A stretch of DNA of 8,219 nucleotides, taken from CBDULX01 sp048550535 (GTDB taxonomy: Bacteria > Pseudomonadota > Gammaproteobacteria > SZUA-229). Location: contig JBLYYN010000272.1 in NCBI GenBank assembly GCA_048550535.1, positions 1 to 8,219 on the forward strand, given 5' to 3'. The position numbers and the translations under genes were made by a program. Shown piece by piece: positions 1-5,719 of the stretch (position 1 is the first letter of the stretch; each line of letters begins with the position of its first letter). The notes beneath the pieces were generated by a model, which searched no databases, was not told where the DNA came from, and saw only the letters and a list, made by a program, of their open reading frames with translations.

Positions 1-498
1 AGTGGTGGGCACATTTAACTTAAACATCGCCTCACTCACCAGATACTCACGCAGCACAGGCCCCAGTGCCGAGCGGCCATCACCTCTACGTGAATAATAA
101 GTTGGCCCGGAACCCTTTAACTGAATATCAACACCTTCACCATCAGCAGATGTAATTTCACCCAGATAAATGGCCCGACCATCACCCAACTGCGGGTTAA
201 AATGCCCAAATTGGTGCCCCGCATAAGCCATTGCCAGGGGCTCAGCACCCTCGGGAACGGCATTACCCGAAAAAAGCCCGAGTCCCTTCACCGTATCAAG
301 CTCAGCAACCCCTAAGCCCAGACTGGCTGCTAGTTCAGTATTAAATTTAATTAAACTCGGGTTAGCAACCGGTGTAGGCAGTGTTTTGGCATAAAAGCCA
401 TCACCTAAAGTGCTATATCGATTGGTTAAAGGTATCAGTTTCAATGGTTTCTCAAAAAAATTGTATATATGAAGGCTTAGTTTAACGGATAAACCCAT
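1..498 (-). CDS. selO: SelO protein adenylyltransferase (YdiU/UPF0061), N-terminal part
   Basis: Partial gene: 166 codons from the ATG at 498 run off the left edge; family members are usually about 480-550 residues. SelO is a pseudokinase-fold enzyme that transfers AMP from ATP to hydroxyl side chains of target proteins (AMPylation) and is linked to redox stress. The translation shows the family signatures in order: NRY near residue 27, MAYAGHQFGHF (90-100), QLGDGRAIYLGE (103-114), LKGSGPTYYSRRGDGR (127-142) and REYLVSEAM (150-158). K128 and E151 match the spacing of the conserved Lys-Glu pair of the nucleotide site. The catalytic metal-binding residues would lie beyond the edge. The ATG at 498 has no clear Shine-Dalgarno. 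A TTG at 444, preceded by GAG at a 6-nt spacing, would give MKLIPLTNRYSTLG, closer to usual SelO N-termini, so the true start may be 444. Confidence 0.93.
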   Translation of the reverse strand, partial: MGLSVKLSLHIYNFFEKPLKLIPLTNRYSTLGDGFYAKTLPTPVANPSLIKFNTELAASLGLGVAELDTVKGLGLFSGNAVPEGAEPLAMAYAGHQFGHFNPQLGDGRAIYLGEITSADGEGVDIQLKGSGPTYYSRRGDGRSALGPVLREYLVSEAMFKLNVPTT

Positions 499-907
499 GA
501 GGAAAAGCTGAAATATTTTGTGGGAATAGCGGCCGTTATGAGAGCTTAAGGCGGATTATCACATCATCTGCCAGCTTAATGTGTGGGCAAATCGATCAGC
601 TCTGGTCGGACCTGAGCAGCTTGTTGATGAAACGAAATCAAGTTATTTTTACTTTGTAACCACTTATCAAGTCACCCATAATAAACACTGTTTAGATTAA
701 ACAAACAATTTTTCTCGAAAACGACTTCTCTATGAAATCCCTGTAATTTTTATGTCCTGATTTAATCTTTAATGATAGCTAAGCCCCAATACCTAAACTA
801 ATGGGCGATTCTAACACATGAGCAAGGTCAGGCCTTAGAATTGACATAGTGAAAAATGTAAGGCCTGAATCCGCGACTACTCGTGACAACAGCCTTAAGT
901 ATTACAC
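499..907. other. Gene-free stretch between selO and the pseudouridine synthase-like gene
   Basis: No convincing gene is seen here. It should hold the selO promoter on the minus strand. The best candidate is an extended -10 (TGTGATAAT, minus strand, hexamer at 555-560) about 57 nt upstream of the ATG at 498, with no good -35. The stretch ends with the inverted repeat at 828-868. A plus-strand frame open from 542 to 700 (52 codons, first possible start GTG at 581) was considered and not called. Confidence 0.5.
828..868. repeat. 10-bp perfect inverted repeat downstream of the pseudouridine synthase-like gene
   Basis: Arms TCAGGCCTTA (828-837) and TAAGGCCTGA (859-868) are exact reverse complements separated by 21 nt. 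It starts 40 nt after the stop codon of the gene ending at 908. It could form a hairpin at the transcript end, but the loop is long and no T-run follows on the minus strand, so it is not a standard intrinsic terminator. A protein-binding dyad is another possibility. Confidence 0.6.
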
Positions 908-1615
908 TCAAAACAAAGCATTGGTGGCTAGATAGCGCCACTGGCCGGGGAGTAACTTTTTCATTGACACACGGCCTATTCGAATACGCTTCATCGCCAC
1001 AATAGTGAGCCCGGCATTCTTACACATAACTTCAATCTGTCCAGGACGCGCAGATTCAAGCGCAAAGCGCAAGCGCTTTTCGCTTTGTTTACTCACCTTG
1101 CATTTAGCAAATGGACGACCTTCATTAGTTATTGGCGTATTCAGCTGATTAAGCACGTCGTGCTCAACTTCATCACTGACCTCAACCACATACTCCTGCT
1201 CAATCTTTTTATTATCCTCACCCAATCTGCGTAACACCCGCACATCTTTAGTAAATACCAGAAGCCCCGTAGCCCCATCTTGAAGGGGCAAAGTTGGCTT
1301 GAGTCTGGAAAAGTGATTGTTGAGAATATGAATACCAGAGTAATCATCTTTAGAATGGCTTTCAACCGTAATCAGTTGCAGCGGTGCCGTGGGGTCATTC
1401 GCATCAAAATCTTGCGTTAAATTTAGCAGCAACGTCACCGGCGCAATCGGCGCTAGTGTAGCATCAGCATGCAACTCCACCTTTTGATCCTGCACTTTAA
1501 ACTGGGGTCGCTCCTCCACCTCACCATCGACCTGCACCCAGCCACCTTCAATGTACTTTTGCGCCTCACCACGAGAGCAGTGAATCAGCTCAACCAAACG
1601 TTTATCGAGTCGCAT
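908..1615 (-). CDS. Diverged RsuA/RluF-type rRNA pseudouridine synthase relative lacking the catalytic Asp
   Basis: The product (235 residues from the ATG at 1615) has an N-terminal S4 RNA-binding domain (RLDKRLVELIHCSRGEAQKYI and following residues, about 1-50) and a pseudouridine-synthase-like domain after it, ending GQWRYL as in RluF/RsuA proteins. Family members convert uridines of rRNA to pseudouridine with an invariant Asp in G-R-L-D-x-x-T-x-G-L. Here the matching stretch is LPLQDGATGLL: without gaps, Gln (codon 1280-1282) sits at the catalytic position, Asp comes one residue later, and the preceding Arg is gone. The usual K-P-x-G motif is replaced by NLTQ, and the usual RQ(I/V)RRM by GQIEVM. 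It may therefore bind RNA without modifying it, or use the shifted Asp. Start choice: ATG 1615 has GAGAG upstream and fits the family N-terminus; GTG 1633 and ATG 1627 are in-frame alternatives. It appears monocistronic. Confidence 0.85.
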   Translation of the reverse strand: MRLDKRLVELIHCSRGEAQKYIEGGWVQVDGEVEERPQFKVQDQKVELHADATLAPIAPVTLLLNLTQDFDANDPTAPLQLITVESHSKDDYSGIHILNNHFSRLKPTLPLQDGATGLLVFTKDVRVLRRLGEDNKKIEQEYVVEVSDEVEHDVLNQLNTPITNEGRPFAKCKVSKQSEKRLRFALESARPGQIEVMCKNAGLTIVAMKRIRIGRVSMKKLLPGQWRYLATNALF

Positions 1616-1835
1616 CGAATCTCTCATAATCACACACTATCACAACTGACGGCTGTTTATGTAAGAGGCTTTGGTAATAAATTTTAAGTAGATCATTCCT
1701 GTACCTTTTACTTTTTATAAATTTGACTGGATTGAAACGACTTAATCACCTGTTCTGCAATCATTTTACTCAAGAGCAGTACCGTCATCATCTAAATCAC
1801 CTTTTTAGCCCAACGAAAAATAATATAGTTAAACT

Positions 1836-1854
1836 GGGAGCTTCACAGCGTCCC
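1836..1854 (-). terminator. Possible terminator hairpin after the patatin-like gene
   Basis: On the minus strand, 11 nt past the stop at 1866, GGGA-C-GCT-GTGA-AGC-TCCC can fold into a 7-bp stem with one bulged C and a GNRA-type tetraloop. It is followed by AGTTTAACTATATTATTTTT, which is U-rich but not an immediate U-run. This is a weak intrinsic terminator at best. The rest of 1616-1865 shows no gene. Confidence 0.35.
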
Positions 1855-1865
1855 CCATTAATTGA

Positions 1866-3302
1866 TTAATCCCGCACCCCAATTTCCTTGAGCAGCATTT
1901 TATATGCCTTGCTGTTTTTTAACAAATCCCTTCCAACAAACGTCAGCTTATCAACTGTGGTGGCTGGCAAATTAAAATTTGTAGGTAAGTTTTTAAACCA
2001 GTAACGCTGTTCTGGGTCAGAAATTGCGTCAAACGAAATGGCACTCACATAACTATCTATTTCTACCAGTGGCTTACCGATAGGCTCAGCGCGCGGGCAA
2101 GCCTGTTTCAATCGACTATTGCATTTTTTTACCAGCTTTACGTCTTCGTCAAAAGCATTAATCGCATTTTTAGCCCGTGAAATAGTATCAACAGTATAAT
2201 TATCTAAAGGAATCGTCGCAGAGGTAATCACTGTAGTCGCCGTACCCGGAACCGATGCCGATTGATCCAGGTCATTAGCGGGATCCGTTGCGGCGTTTAC
2301 CACAATCAAGACTATTTTCTTAATTTTTTTATTGTTTATTTTTCGTAAAATACTGTATTCAGGCCCTGTATTTTCAAGACCAAAGCTAAGGCTACGCATA
2401 CCGAGATTATCAGCTACACCGCCATCCATTATATGAATGAACTTGCGCGGTTTTTTATAAGAAGGAATGTCATAGTAGGATCTACGATCGTCGATAAATT
2501 GCACGCCTTCCGGATTGAACTCAACATCATCCGCACCATTGCTTACCCATAGCGGTTCTTTATATTTACAGTTACCTGCATAGTTATTATAAGTTAAAGG
2601 CGTAAGAAGCCCAGGGAAGGCAGATGAGGTAGCCACAGCCCTTGACACTGGATATTGATCAAGGTTTGAGCACAACAGATCGAACTGATCCTGAATAAAC
2701 GGGAACTGCCCACCGGTTGTCATATCTGTACCATTGATCATCAAAAATGGTTTGCCACGTTTTTGTAAATCCAGGAACGTCTTAGTCCCAAACAGGTTCT
2801 TCTGATAATACTCATTAACCATATCACTTCGGCCATAATCTGCAGATGCTAACTTGAACCAGTTGACTGGATTAAATAATTTCCAGAATAAGTCTTTCTC
2901 AACATCGTGCTTTAAATAATTCTTCTCATAATCACCATTAAAAATGGCATCACGATTAAGGCCATAATAAGCTGAAGTAAAGCTGCCTCCGGATACAGAC
3001 GAGATAATATCTACTTCGTCGAGCAATCGTTTTTTCTGACCATCCCACACAATTCTGGTATCACGAAGTTGCTGCAACACACCATAAGCAAGCGCTGCGG
3101 CTCTTGTACCGCCACCAGAAAAAGTCACCACAACAAACAAACTGTCGCTATTTTCCTTGTTATCCATTTTTTCAACAACGTTATAACGATAGCCAATATT
3201 CGGATTGTATTGCTCAAGCTCGACATTTTTTTGATAGCTAGCGCAGCTGGTTAAAAAGACGACTGACAACAGCGCTAAATAATAATGATAAGTAATTTTC
3301 AT
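1866..3302 (-). CDS. Patatin-like phospholipase lipoprotein
   Basis: The 478-residue product is predicted to be an acyl hydrolase attached to the envelope. A lipoprotein signal is clear: hydrophobic run at about 8-16, then lipobox L-T-S-C with C20 as the lipidation site. The patatin fold signatures follow: oxyanion loop SGGGTRAAA (62-70), nucleophile elbow SSVSGGS (101-107) with S104, and the dyad Asp in IMDGGVADN (D293). All catalytic elements are present, though the first Gly of the G-x-S-x-G elbow is Ser, as I recall for other patatin-like lipoproteins. The substrate (phospholipid or other acyl ester) is unknown. The ATG at 3302 is preceded by GAGGTG at a 6-nt spacing; those bases are also the last two codons of the upstream small gene, whose stop is 3 nt away, so translation is probably coupled. 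No type VI secretion genes lie nearby to suggest a toxin role. Confidence 0.9.
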   Translation of the reverse strand: MKITYHYYLALLSVVFLTSCASYQKNVELEQYNPNIGYRYNVVEKMDNKENSDSLFVVVTFSGGGTRAAALAYGVLQQLRDTRIVWDGQKKRLLDEVDIISSVSGGSFTSAYYGLNRDAIFNGDYEKNYLKHDVEKDLFWKLFNPVNWFKLASADYGRSDMVNEYYQKNLFGTKTFLDLQKRGKPFLMINGTDMTTGGQFPFIQDQFDLLCSNLDQYPVSRAVATSSAFPGLLTPLTYNNYAGNCKYKEPLWVSNGADDVEFNPEGVQFIDDRRSYYDIPSYKKPRKFIHIMDGGVADNLGMRSLSFGLENTGPEYSILRKINNKKIKKIVLIVVNAATDPANDLDQSASVPGTATTVITSATIPLDNYTVDTISRAKNAINAFDEDVKLVKKCNSRLKQACPRAEPIGKPLVEIDSYVSAISFDAISDPEQRYWFKNLPTNFNLPATTVDKLTFVGRDLLKNSKAYKMLLKEIGVRD

Positions 3303-3305
3303 GGC

Positions 3306-3515
3306 TTACACCTCAAAACTGATGACATGTGGTTCAATCACCGAGGTGCCAGATATTATTTCTGTAATATTTTCAGGCCTGTAATTTTTCTCTCCTGCAA
3401 GAGAAAATGTGTGCTTACCCGCACTCACCCTTAACGTTTCATTGGTTTGACCGTTGTCCTGTTCGTCAACAAGAACGCCTCGCTCTTTATTACATTCAAC
3501 GATTACATATTCCAT
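3306..3515 (-). CDS. Small PEGA-like beta-sandwich protein, partner of the patatin-like lipoprotein
   Basis: This 69-residue protein has no signal peptide and no membrane segment. The order GVLVDEQDNGQTNETLRVSAG, then KHTF and later NYRPE, resembles one PEGA domain (residue V-x-V-D-x-x-x-x-G-x-T, a strand, an A-G-x-H turn, then a conserved Tyr), so a small all-beta fold is likely. The family match is by eye and moderate. The start is well supported: ATG at 3515 with GAGGAG 6 nt upstream. It is first in a two-gene unit, with its stop 3 nt before the patatin ATG. Without an export signal it is expected in the cytoplasm, whereas the next gene product is exported; it may instead be a regulator or chaperone-like partner. 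Its function is unknown. Confidence 0.72.
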   Translation of the reverse strand: MEYVIVECNKERGVLVDEQDNGQTNETLRVSAGKHTFSLAGEKNYRPENITEIISGTSVIEPHVISFEV

Positions 3516-3595
3516 TTCAATCTCCTCATCTATTGTTATTAATATAAATACAAGGCTGGTTTACTATTTTTATAATAGTTTGGGGGCAGAGTAAT

Positions 3596-3619
3596 AATGA
3601 TTACATTGTAGCAATCATT
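3596..3619 (-). promoter_or_regulatory. Possible extended -10 promoter inside a dyad, upstream of the PEGA-like gene
   Basis: On the minus strand the sequence reads AATGATT-GC-TACAAT-GT-AATCATT. TGC-TACAAT is a good extended -10 (hexamer 3605-3610) with no good -35. The 7-bp arms AATGATT/AATCATT flank it symmetrically, so a dimeric repressor bound here would cover the promoter. The implied 5' leader is about 80 nt before the ATG at 3515. Confidence 0.35.
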
Positions 3620-3978
3620 TCATGCATAAAAAATGGTTTTTAAGTCCGTATTTTCCCTGTATTTAACCACTTTTGCAATAACTTACCTGGGTTTTGAAGA
3701 TGGATGTTCTTATACAGCAAGAAAAGGAAGTTCAGGAGCTGTCCGACTCCGTTTGACGTTTTGCTAAATAGCTTTGGACTTGATCTGACAATACGCAAAT
3801 GGCTTGGATGCCTCTAACCACACTGACTCAGACATTTAGGGATTTTATTTTGATGTATAGGTTACAAATAAAAGTTGACATTCAATATGAGTGATTTTTA
3901 CTATTTAGGTGAGAATACGATACCTGATTCTGACTTCTTATGAATCCTGTTTTTATTATTATATGAGCTGACTTTAAA
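3620..3978. other. AT-rich stretch without a convincing gene
   Basis: This lies between the patatin unit promoter and the palindromic element. A plus-strand frame at 3704-3817 (37 codons) has a poor ribosome binding site and no recognisable similarity. The one notable signal is a promoter-like pair at 3875-3904 pointing toward the palindrome. Confidence 0.5.
3875..3904 (+). promoter_or_regulatory. Possible sigma70-type promoter reading into the palindromic element
   Basis: A perfect -35 TTGACA (3875-3880) is followed after 18 nt by TACTAT (3899-3904), matching four of six -10 positions. A transcript would begin near 3911 and enter the palindrome at 3979. No plus-strand gene follows, so a non-coding transcript is the only product I can suggest. 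Confidence 0.3.
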
Positions 3979-4052
3979 CATTGGTTTCGCCTTGCTGGCG
4001 ACCTACTTATTTTTCTGCAGCAAAAAATAAGTAGGCAACAAAATGCCGCCCC
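3979..4052 (+). repeat. Left terminal inverted repeat of the palindromic element
   Basis: It begins CATTGGTTTCGCC and ends GCCGCCCC. It contains a perfect 13-bp hairpin: CCTACTTATTTTT (4002-4014), 8-nt loop CTGCAGCA, then AAAAATAAGTAGG (4023-4035). Confidence 0.85.
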
Positions 4053-4062
4053 AACTAACAAG

Positions 4063-4086
4063 CCCTTCATAAAAAGCGATGAAGGG
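4063..4086. repeat. Left internal hairpin of the palindromic element
   Basis: CCCTTCAT (4063-4070) and ATGAAGGG (4079-4086) form an 8-bp perfect stem with an 8-nt loop. It stands just inside the left terminal repeat, mirrored by a hairpin of different sequence at 4373-4397. Confidence 0.75.
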
Positions 4087-4307
4087 TTCCCTCGTCGCCA
4101 CATGCTGAATGTGCCTGCTGCGCAACTCCTCGCAAATAACGCTCGTCAAACATGCTCGCAGAAAGCCTGCACATTAATCCTGCGCTCCTCGGCTTGATCA
4201 ATGGGGATTAAAAAGTGAAAACCTAACCCCCGTGCTTTTGGCTATCCCCTTTGGAGTAAGCTGAGGAGGGAGTGATTTATGAGGAGTTGTCTGTGAGGAT
4301 GTTTGAG

Positions 4308-4330
4308 CGAATTACGTTGTTTGTAATTCG
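4308..4330. repeat. Inner hairpin of the right half of the palindromic element
   Basis: CGAATTAC (4308-4315) and GTAATTCG (4323-4330) form an 8-bp stem around GTTGTTT. Read on the minus strand the loop is AAACAAC, close to AAATAAC at the mirrored place in the left half (4134-4140), where the stem is nearly lost. Confidence 0.7.
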
Positions 4331-4372
4331 TGAGTTCCGCAGCAGCCTCATAAATCGCGAGTGATGAAGGCA

Positions 4373-4397
4373 CCACTATGCGAATTTTGCATAGTGG
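4373..4397. repeat. Right internal hairpin of the palindromic element
   Basis: CCACTATGC (4373-4381) and GCATAGTGG (4389-4397) form a 9-bp perfect stem with a 7-nt loop. It mirrors the position of the left internal hairpin, but its stem sequence is different. Confidence 0.75.
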
Positions 4398-4407
4398 CTT
4401 GCGACCC

Positions 4408-4480
4408 GGGGCGGCATTTTCTTGGTTACTTCTTTATTGCTGCAGATAAAGAAGTGACTCGCCAGCGGGCGAAACCAATG
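4408..4480 (-). repeat. Right terminal inverted repeat of the palindromic element
   Basis: The reverse complement of the left terminal repeat, with about 12 differences over 74 columns. Its hairpin is ACTTCTTTAT (4428-4437), loop TGCTGCAG, ATAAAGAAGT (4446-4455), extended outward by T·G, T-A and G-C pairs. Read on the minus strand, the loop is CTGCAGCA, identical to the left one. Confidence 0.85.
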
Positions 4481-4571
4481 CCAAAAATTCTCGCCATTAA
4501 TAAAAAAGAAGCAACCAGTGGCAAAACATGAAATATTCCATAGAAACGCCAGATTCTAAGATTATATGTTA

Positions 4572-5213
4572 TCAATATTCGATCAGATAAATGGTGGCTC
4601 CAAGTGAAATCAATGCTATTTCTACCAGGGTAATCCACAATATCATATAGGTGATCCGTCTGGCCGAAGGTTTCATTGGTTGCCATACGTTTTTCATGTA
4701 CCATCGCCAAAGCCCTATTCTTGACCATCGATTCCATTTTATTAAATATTGCTGTATATCTTCAGCCCATTTGACCAGGCTTTTATCGACTTCGTTCAAC
4801 CTTTGTTCTCGTTCAGATTCGGCTAGTGCATCGTATGAGTCAATAATAGTCAGGCTGGATCCATCTGTTTCATCCGTGACTTTAAATATGGTACTGGCTT
4901 TTATGCCCTGGCTGTAATTTAAACGAACACCATCGTTTAATGGCTCAACATCAATATTAATATTTATCGATATTGCAGGTTCGCAACTAATATTAAGAGC
5001 CTCAAGTTGATATTGATTGTCCGATAGTTGCTGCCAGTTAATAAATTCCAGGTAGGGGTTAATTCTTAATAACCGAGATATATCCTGGCAAAAGCTTATT
5101 AAATCATCTTTTTTTAAAGGTGTTTTAAATGAAACCCAGGCTGCATCATCACTATCTATCGGCGGGGCTTGCTGCTCAGTACTATCTATCGGCGTGACTT
5201 GCTGCTCATTCAT
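4572..5213 (-). CDS. SRPBCC-like protein with a C-terminal membrane anchor
   Basis: The product has 213 residues from the ATG at 5213. After a short polar N-terminus with a duplicated QQ-x-x-PIDS unit (about 4-22) comes a soluble domain at about 25-155 that includes FKTPLKKDDLISFCQD and LLRINPYLEF. Its alternating strands and final helix resemble the START/SRPBCC fold, a ligand-binding cavity domain; this is a moderate match by eye. Next is a Trp-rich basic stretch (about 155-186, WNRWSRIGLWRWYMKNVWQ, then KPSARR) and one hydrophobic segment (about 187-210) ending at the C-terminus. Positive charges before the segment suggest the soluble domain stays in the cytoplasm, tail-anchored to the inner membrane. 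It is the last gene of the transporter operon and overlaps the USP-like gene by 8 nt (ATGAATGA), suggesting coupled translation, since no Shine-Dalgarno is seen. A TTG at 5228 is a less likely start. Its function is unknown. Confidence 0.8.
   Translation of the reverse strand: MNEQQVTPIDSTEQQAPPIDSDDAAWVSFKTPLKKDDLISFCQDISRLLRINPYLEFINWQQLSDNQYQLEALNISCEPAISININIDVEPLNDGVRLNYSQGIKASTIFKVTDETDGSSLTIIDSYDALAESEREQRLNEVDKSLVKWAEDIQQYLIKWNRWSRIGLWRWYMKNVWQPMKPSARRITYMILWITLVEIALISLGATIYLIEY
5151..5210. repeat. Tandem 30-bp duplication at the junction of the two last operon genes
   Basis: Copies 5151-5180 and 5181-5210 differ at 3 of 30 positions. Read on the minus strand, each encodes ten residues (NEQQVTPIDS and TEQQAPPIDS) at the N-terminus of the SRPBCC-like protein. 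The right copy reaches into the overlap with the USP-like gene, including its stop codon. This looks like a recent in-frame slippage or recombination duplication. Confidence 0.85.
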
Positions 5214-5673
5214 CTGGGTAGGGTGCAATCAGGAGAGGGGTCTTTATCGATTTAAGCGCCCGATCAGTTGTCATACGTGAATTCAGACCTGCTTTTCCTT
5301 TTGGGCGTTGGGAACCGACTACAACCAGGTCGAAATTACCCTGGTTGCAGCACTCACTCAGGCAGCTGTCAGGTTCGCCAACAATTATCTGGGAGCTATA
5401 GCTCATACCCATGCTCTGTGCCTGATTACTGACACGCTCGATATGCTCATCTAGCTCCCGTCCCAGCTCAGTTTCCAGGTAACGGGCATAACGGTCACGG
5501 GTAATGCCATTGTTAAGCCAGTCATCACCCATCATGTGTTTCCAGAATTCAGGGACCACCAGCAAATGCATCAGGTGGGCGTTTGTATGGCATACATCAA
5601 AAGCCATTCTTTCAGCTGCCTGTGCGCCATTTGTACCATGACTGGAAAGAAGAATATTATGTGCCGCTATCAT
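5206..5673 (-). CDS. Universal stress protein (UspA-like) family protein
   Basis: The product has 155 residues, the normal size for a single-domain USP. The fold markers are the first strand HNILLSSHGT (5-14), the core strand SQIIVGEP (94-101), FDLVVVGSQRP (114-124) and the last strand KTPLLIAPYP (144-153). USP proteins form dimers in the cytoplasm, and some bind ATP through an early Asp and G-x2-G-x9-G-S/T. Here the early Asp is replaced (SSHG where ..VDGS is usual), and the glycine motif reads GSQRPKGKAG with no following G-S, so nucleotide binding in the usual way is doubtful. The ATG at 5673 has GAG 7 nt upstream. It is third in the operon, 46 nt after the microprotein gene, and overlaps the next gene. 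USP domains often accompany transporters as regulators, which is a reasonable but untested role here. Confidence 0.87.
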   Translation of the reverse strand: MIAAHNILLSSHGTNGAQAAERMAFDVCHTNAHLMHLLVVPEFWKHMMGDDWLNNGITRDRYARYLETELGRELDEHIERVSNQAQSMGMSYSSQIIVGEPDSCLSECCNQGNFDLVVVGSQRPKGKAGLNSRMTTDRALKSIKTPLLIAPYPDE

Positions 5674-5719
5674 ATGCTATCTCAAAATTCACTACCTGGT
5701 GTTATTGGATTGCTCATTG

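Larger units (their letters stand above)
3979..4480. mobile_element. 502-bp imperfect palindromic (MITE-like) element, unnamed
   Basis: The whole stretch is an imperfect inverted repeat centred near 4225. The outer ends (3979-4052 and 4408-4480) match at about 62 of 74 aligned positions. Further in, the two halves share, in mirrored order, a hairpin at the same place, a CTGCTGCG-AACTC block, an AAA(T/C)AAC loop, TCAAACAT followed by CTC-CAGA, a CTCCTC-GCTT block, and a central GGGGAT/ATCCCC stem (4203-4208 with 4244-4249). It has no transposase and no believable gene. No obvious target-site duplication was found next to the ends. Near-symmetry, long terminal repeats and lack of coding fit a non-autonomous mobile repeat or a large folded RNA/DNA unit. 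I recall short database ORFs that look like translations of such ends, so copies probably exist in other gammaproteobacteria, but I cannot name the family. It lies 91 nt beyond the end of the transporter operon. Confidence 0.72.

Noticed and set aside
542..700. Plus-strand frame of 52 codons with a protein-like segment (LVGPEQLVDE)
   Set aside because: It has no ATG, the only start is GTG 581 without a Shine-Dalgarno, and there is no recognisable family. It could be a gene remnant, but this cannot be supported.
3704..3817. Plus-strand 37-codon frame, basic, ending LTIRKWLGCL
   Set aside because: It is short, has a poor ribosome binding site and no recognised similarity. A remnant of a lost gene is possible.
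3882..4103. Minus-strand 73-codon open frame over the left end of the palindromic element
   Set aside because: It is a translation of the terminal hairpin and internal repeat, with no ribosome binding site; the inverted-repeat structure explains the sequence.
3979..4480. CRISPR array or integron-type attachment site
   Set aside because: There are no regularly spaced direct repeats, and no integrase or cas gene; the repeats are inverted.
4426..4737. Minus-strand 103-codon open frame
   Set aside because: It overlaps the 3' part of the SRPBCC-like gene in another frame and runs into the right end of the palindrome; the protein looks unlike a real one.
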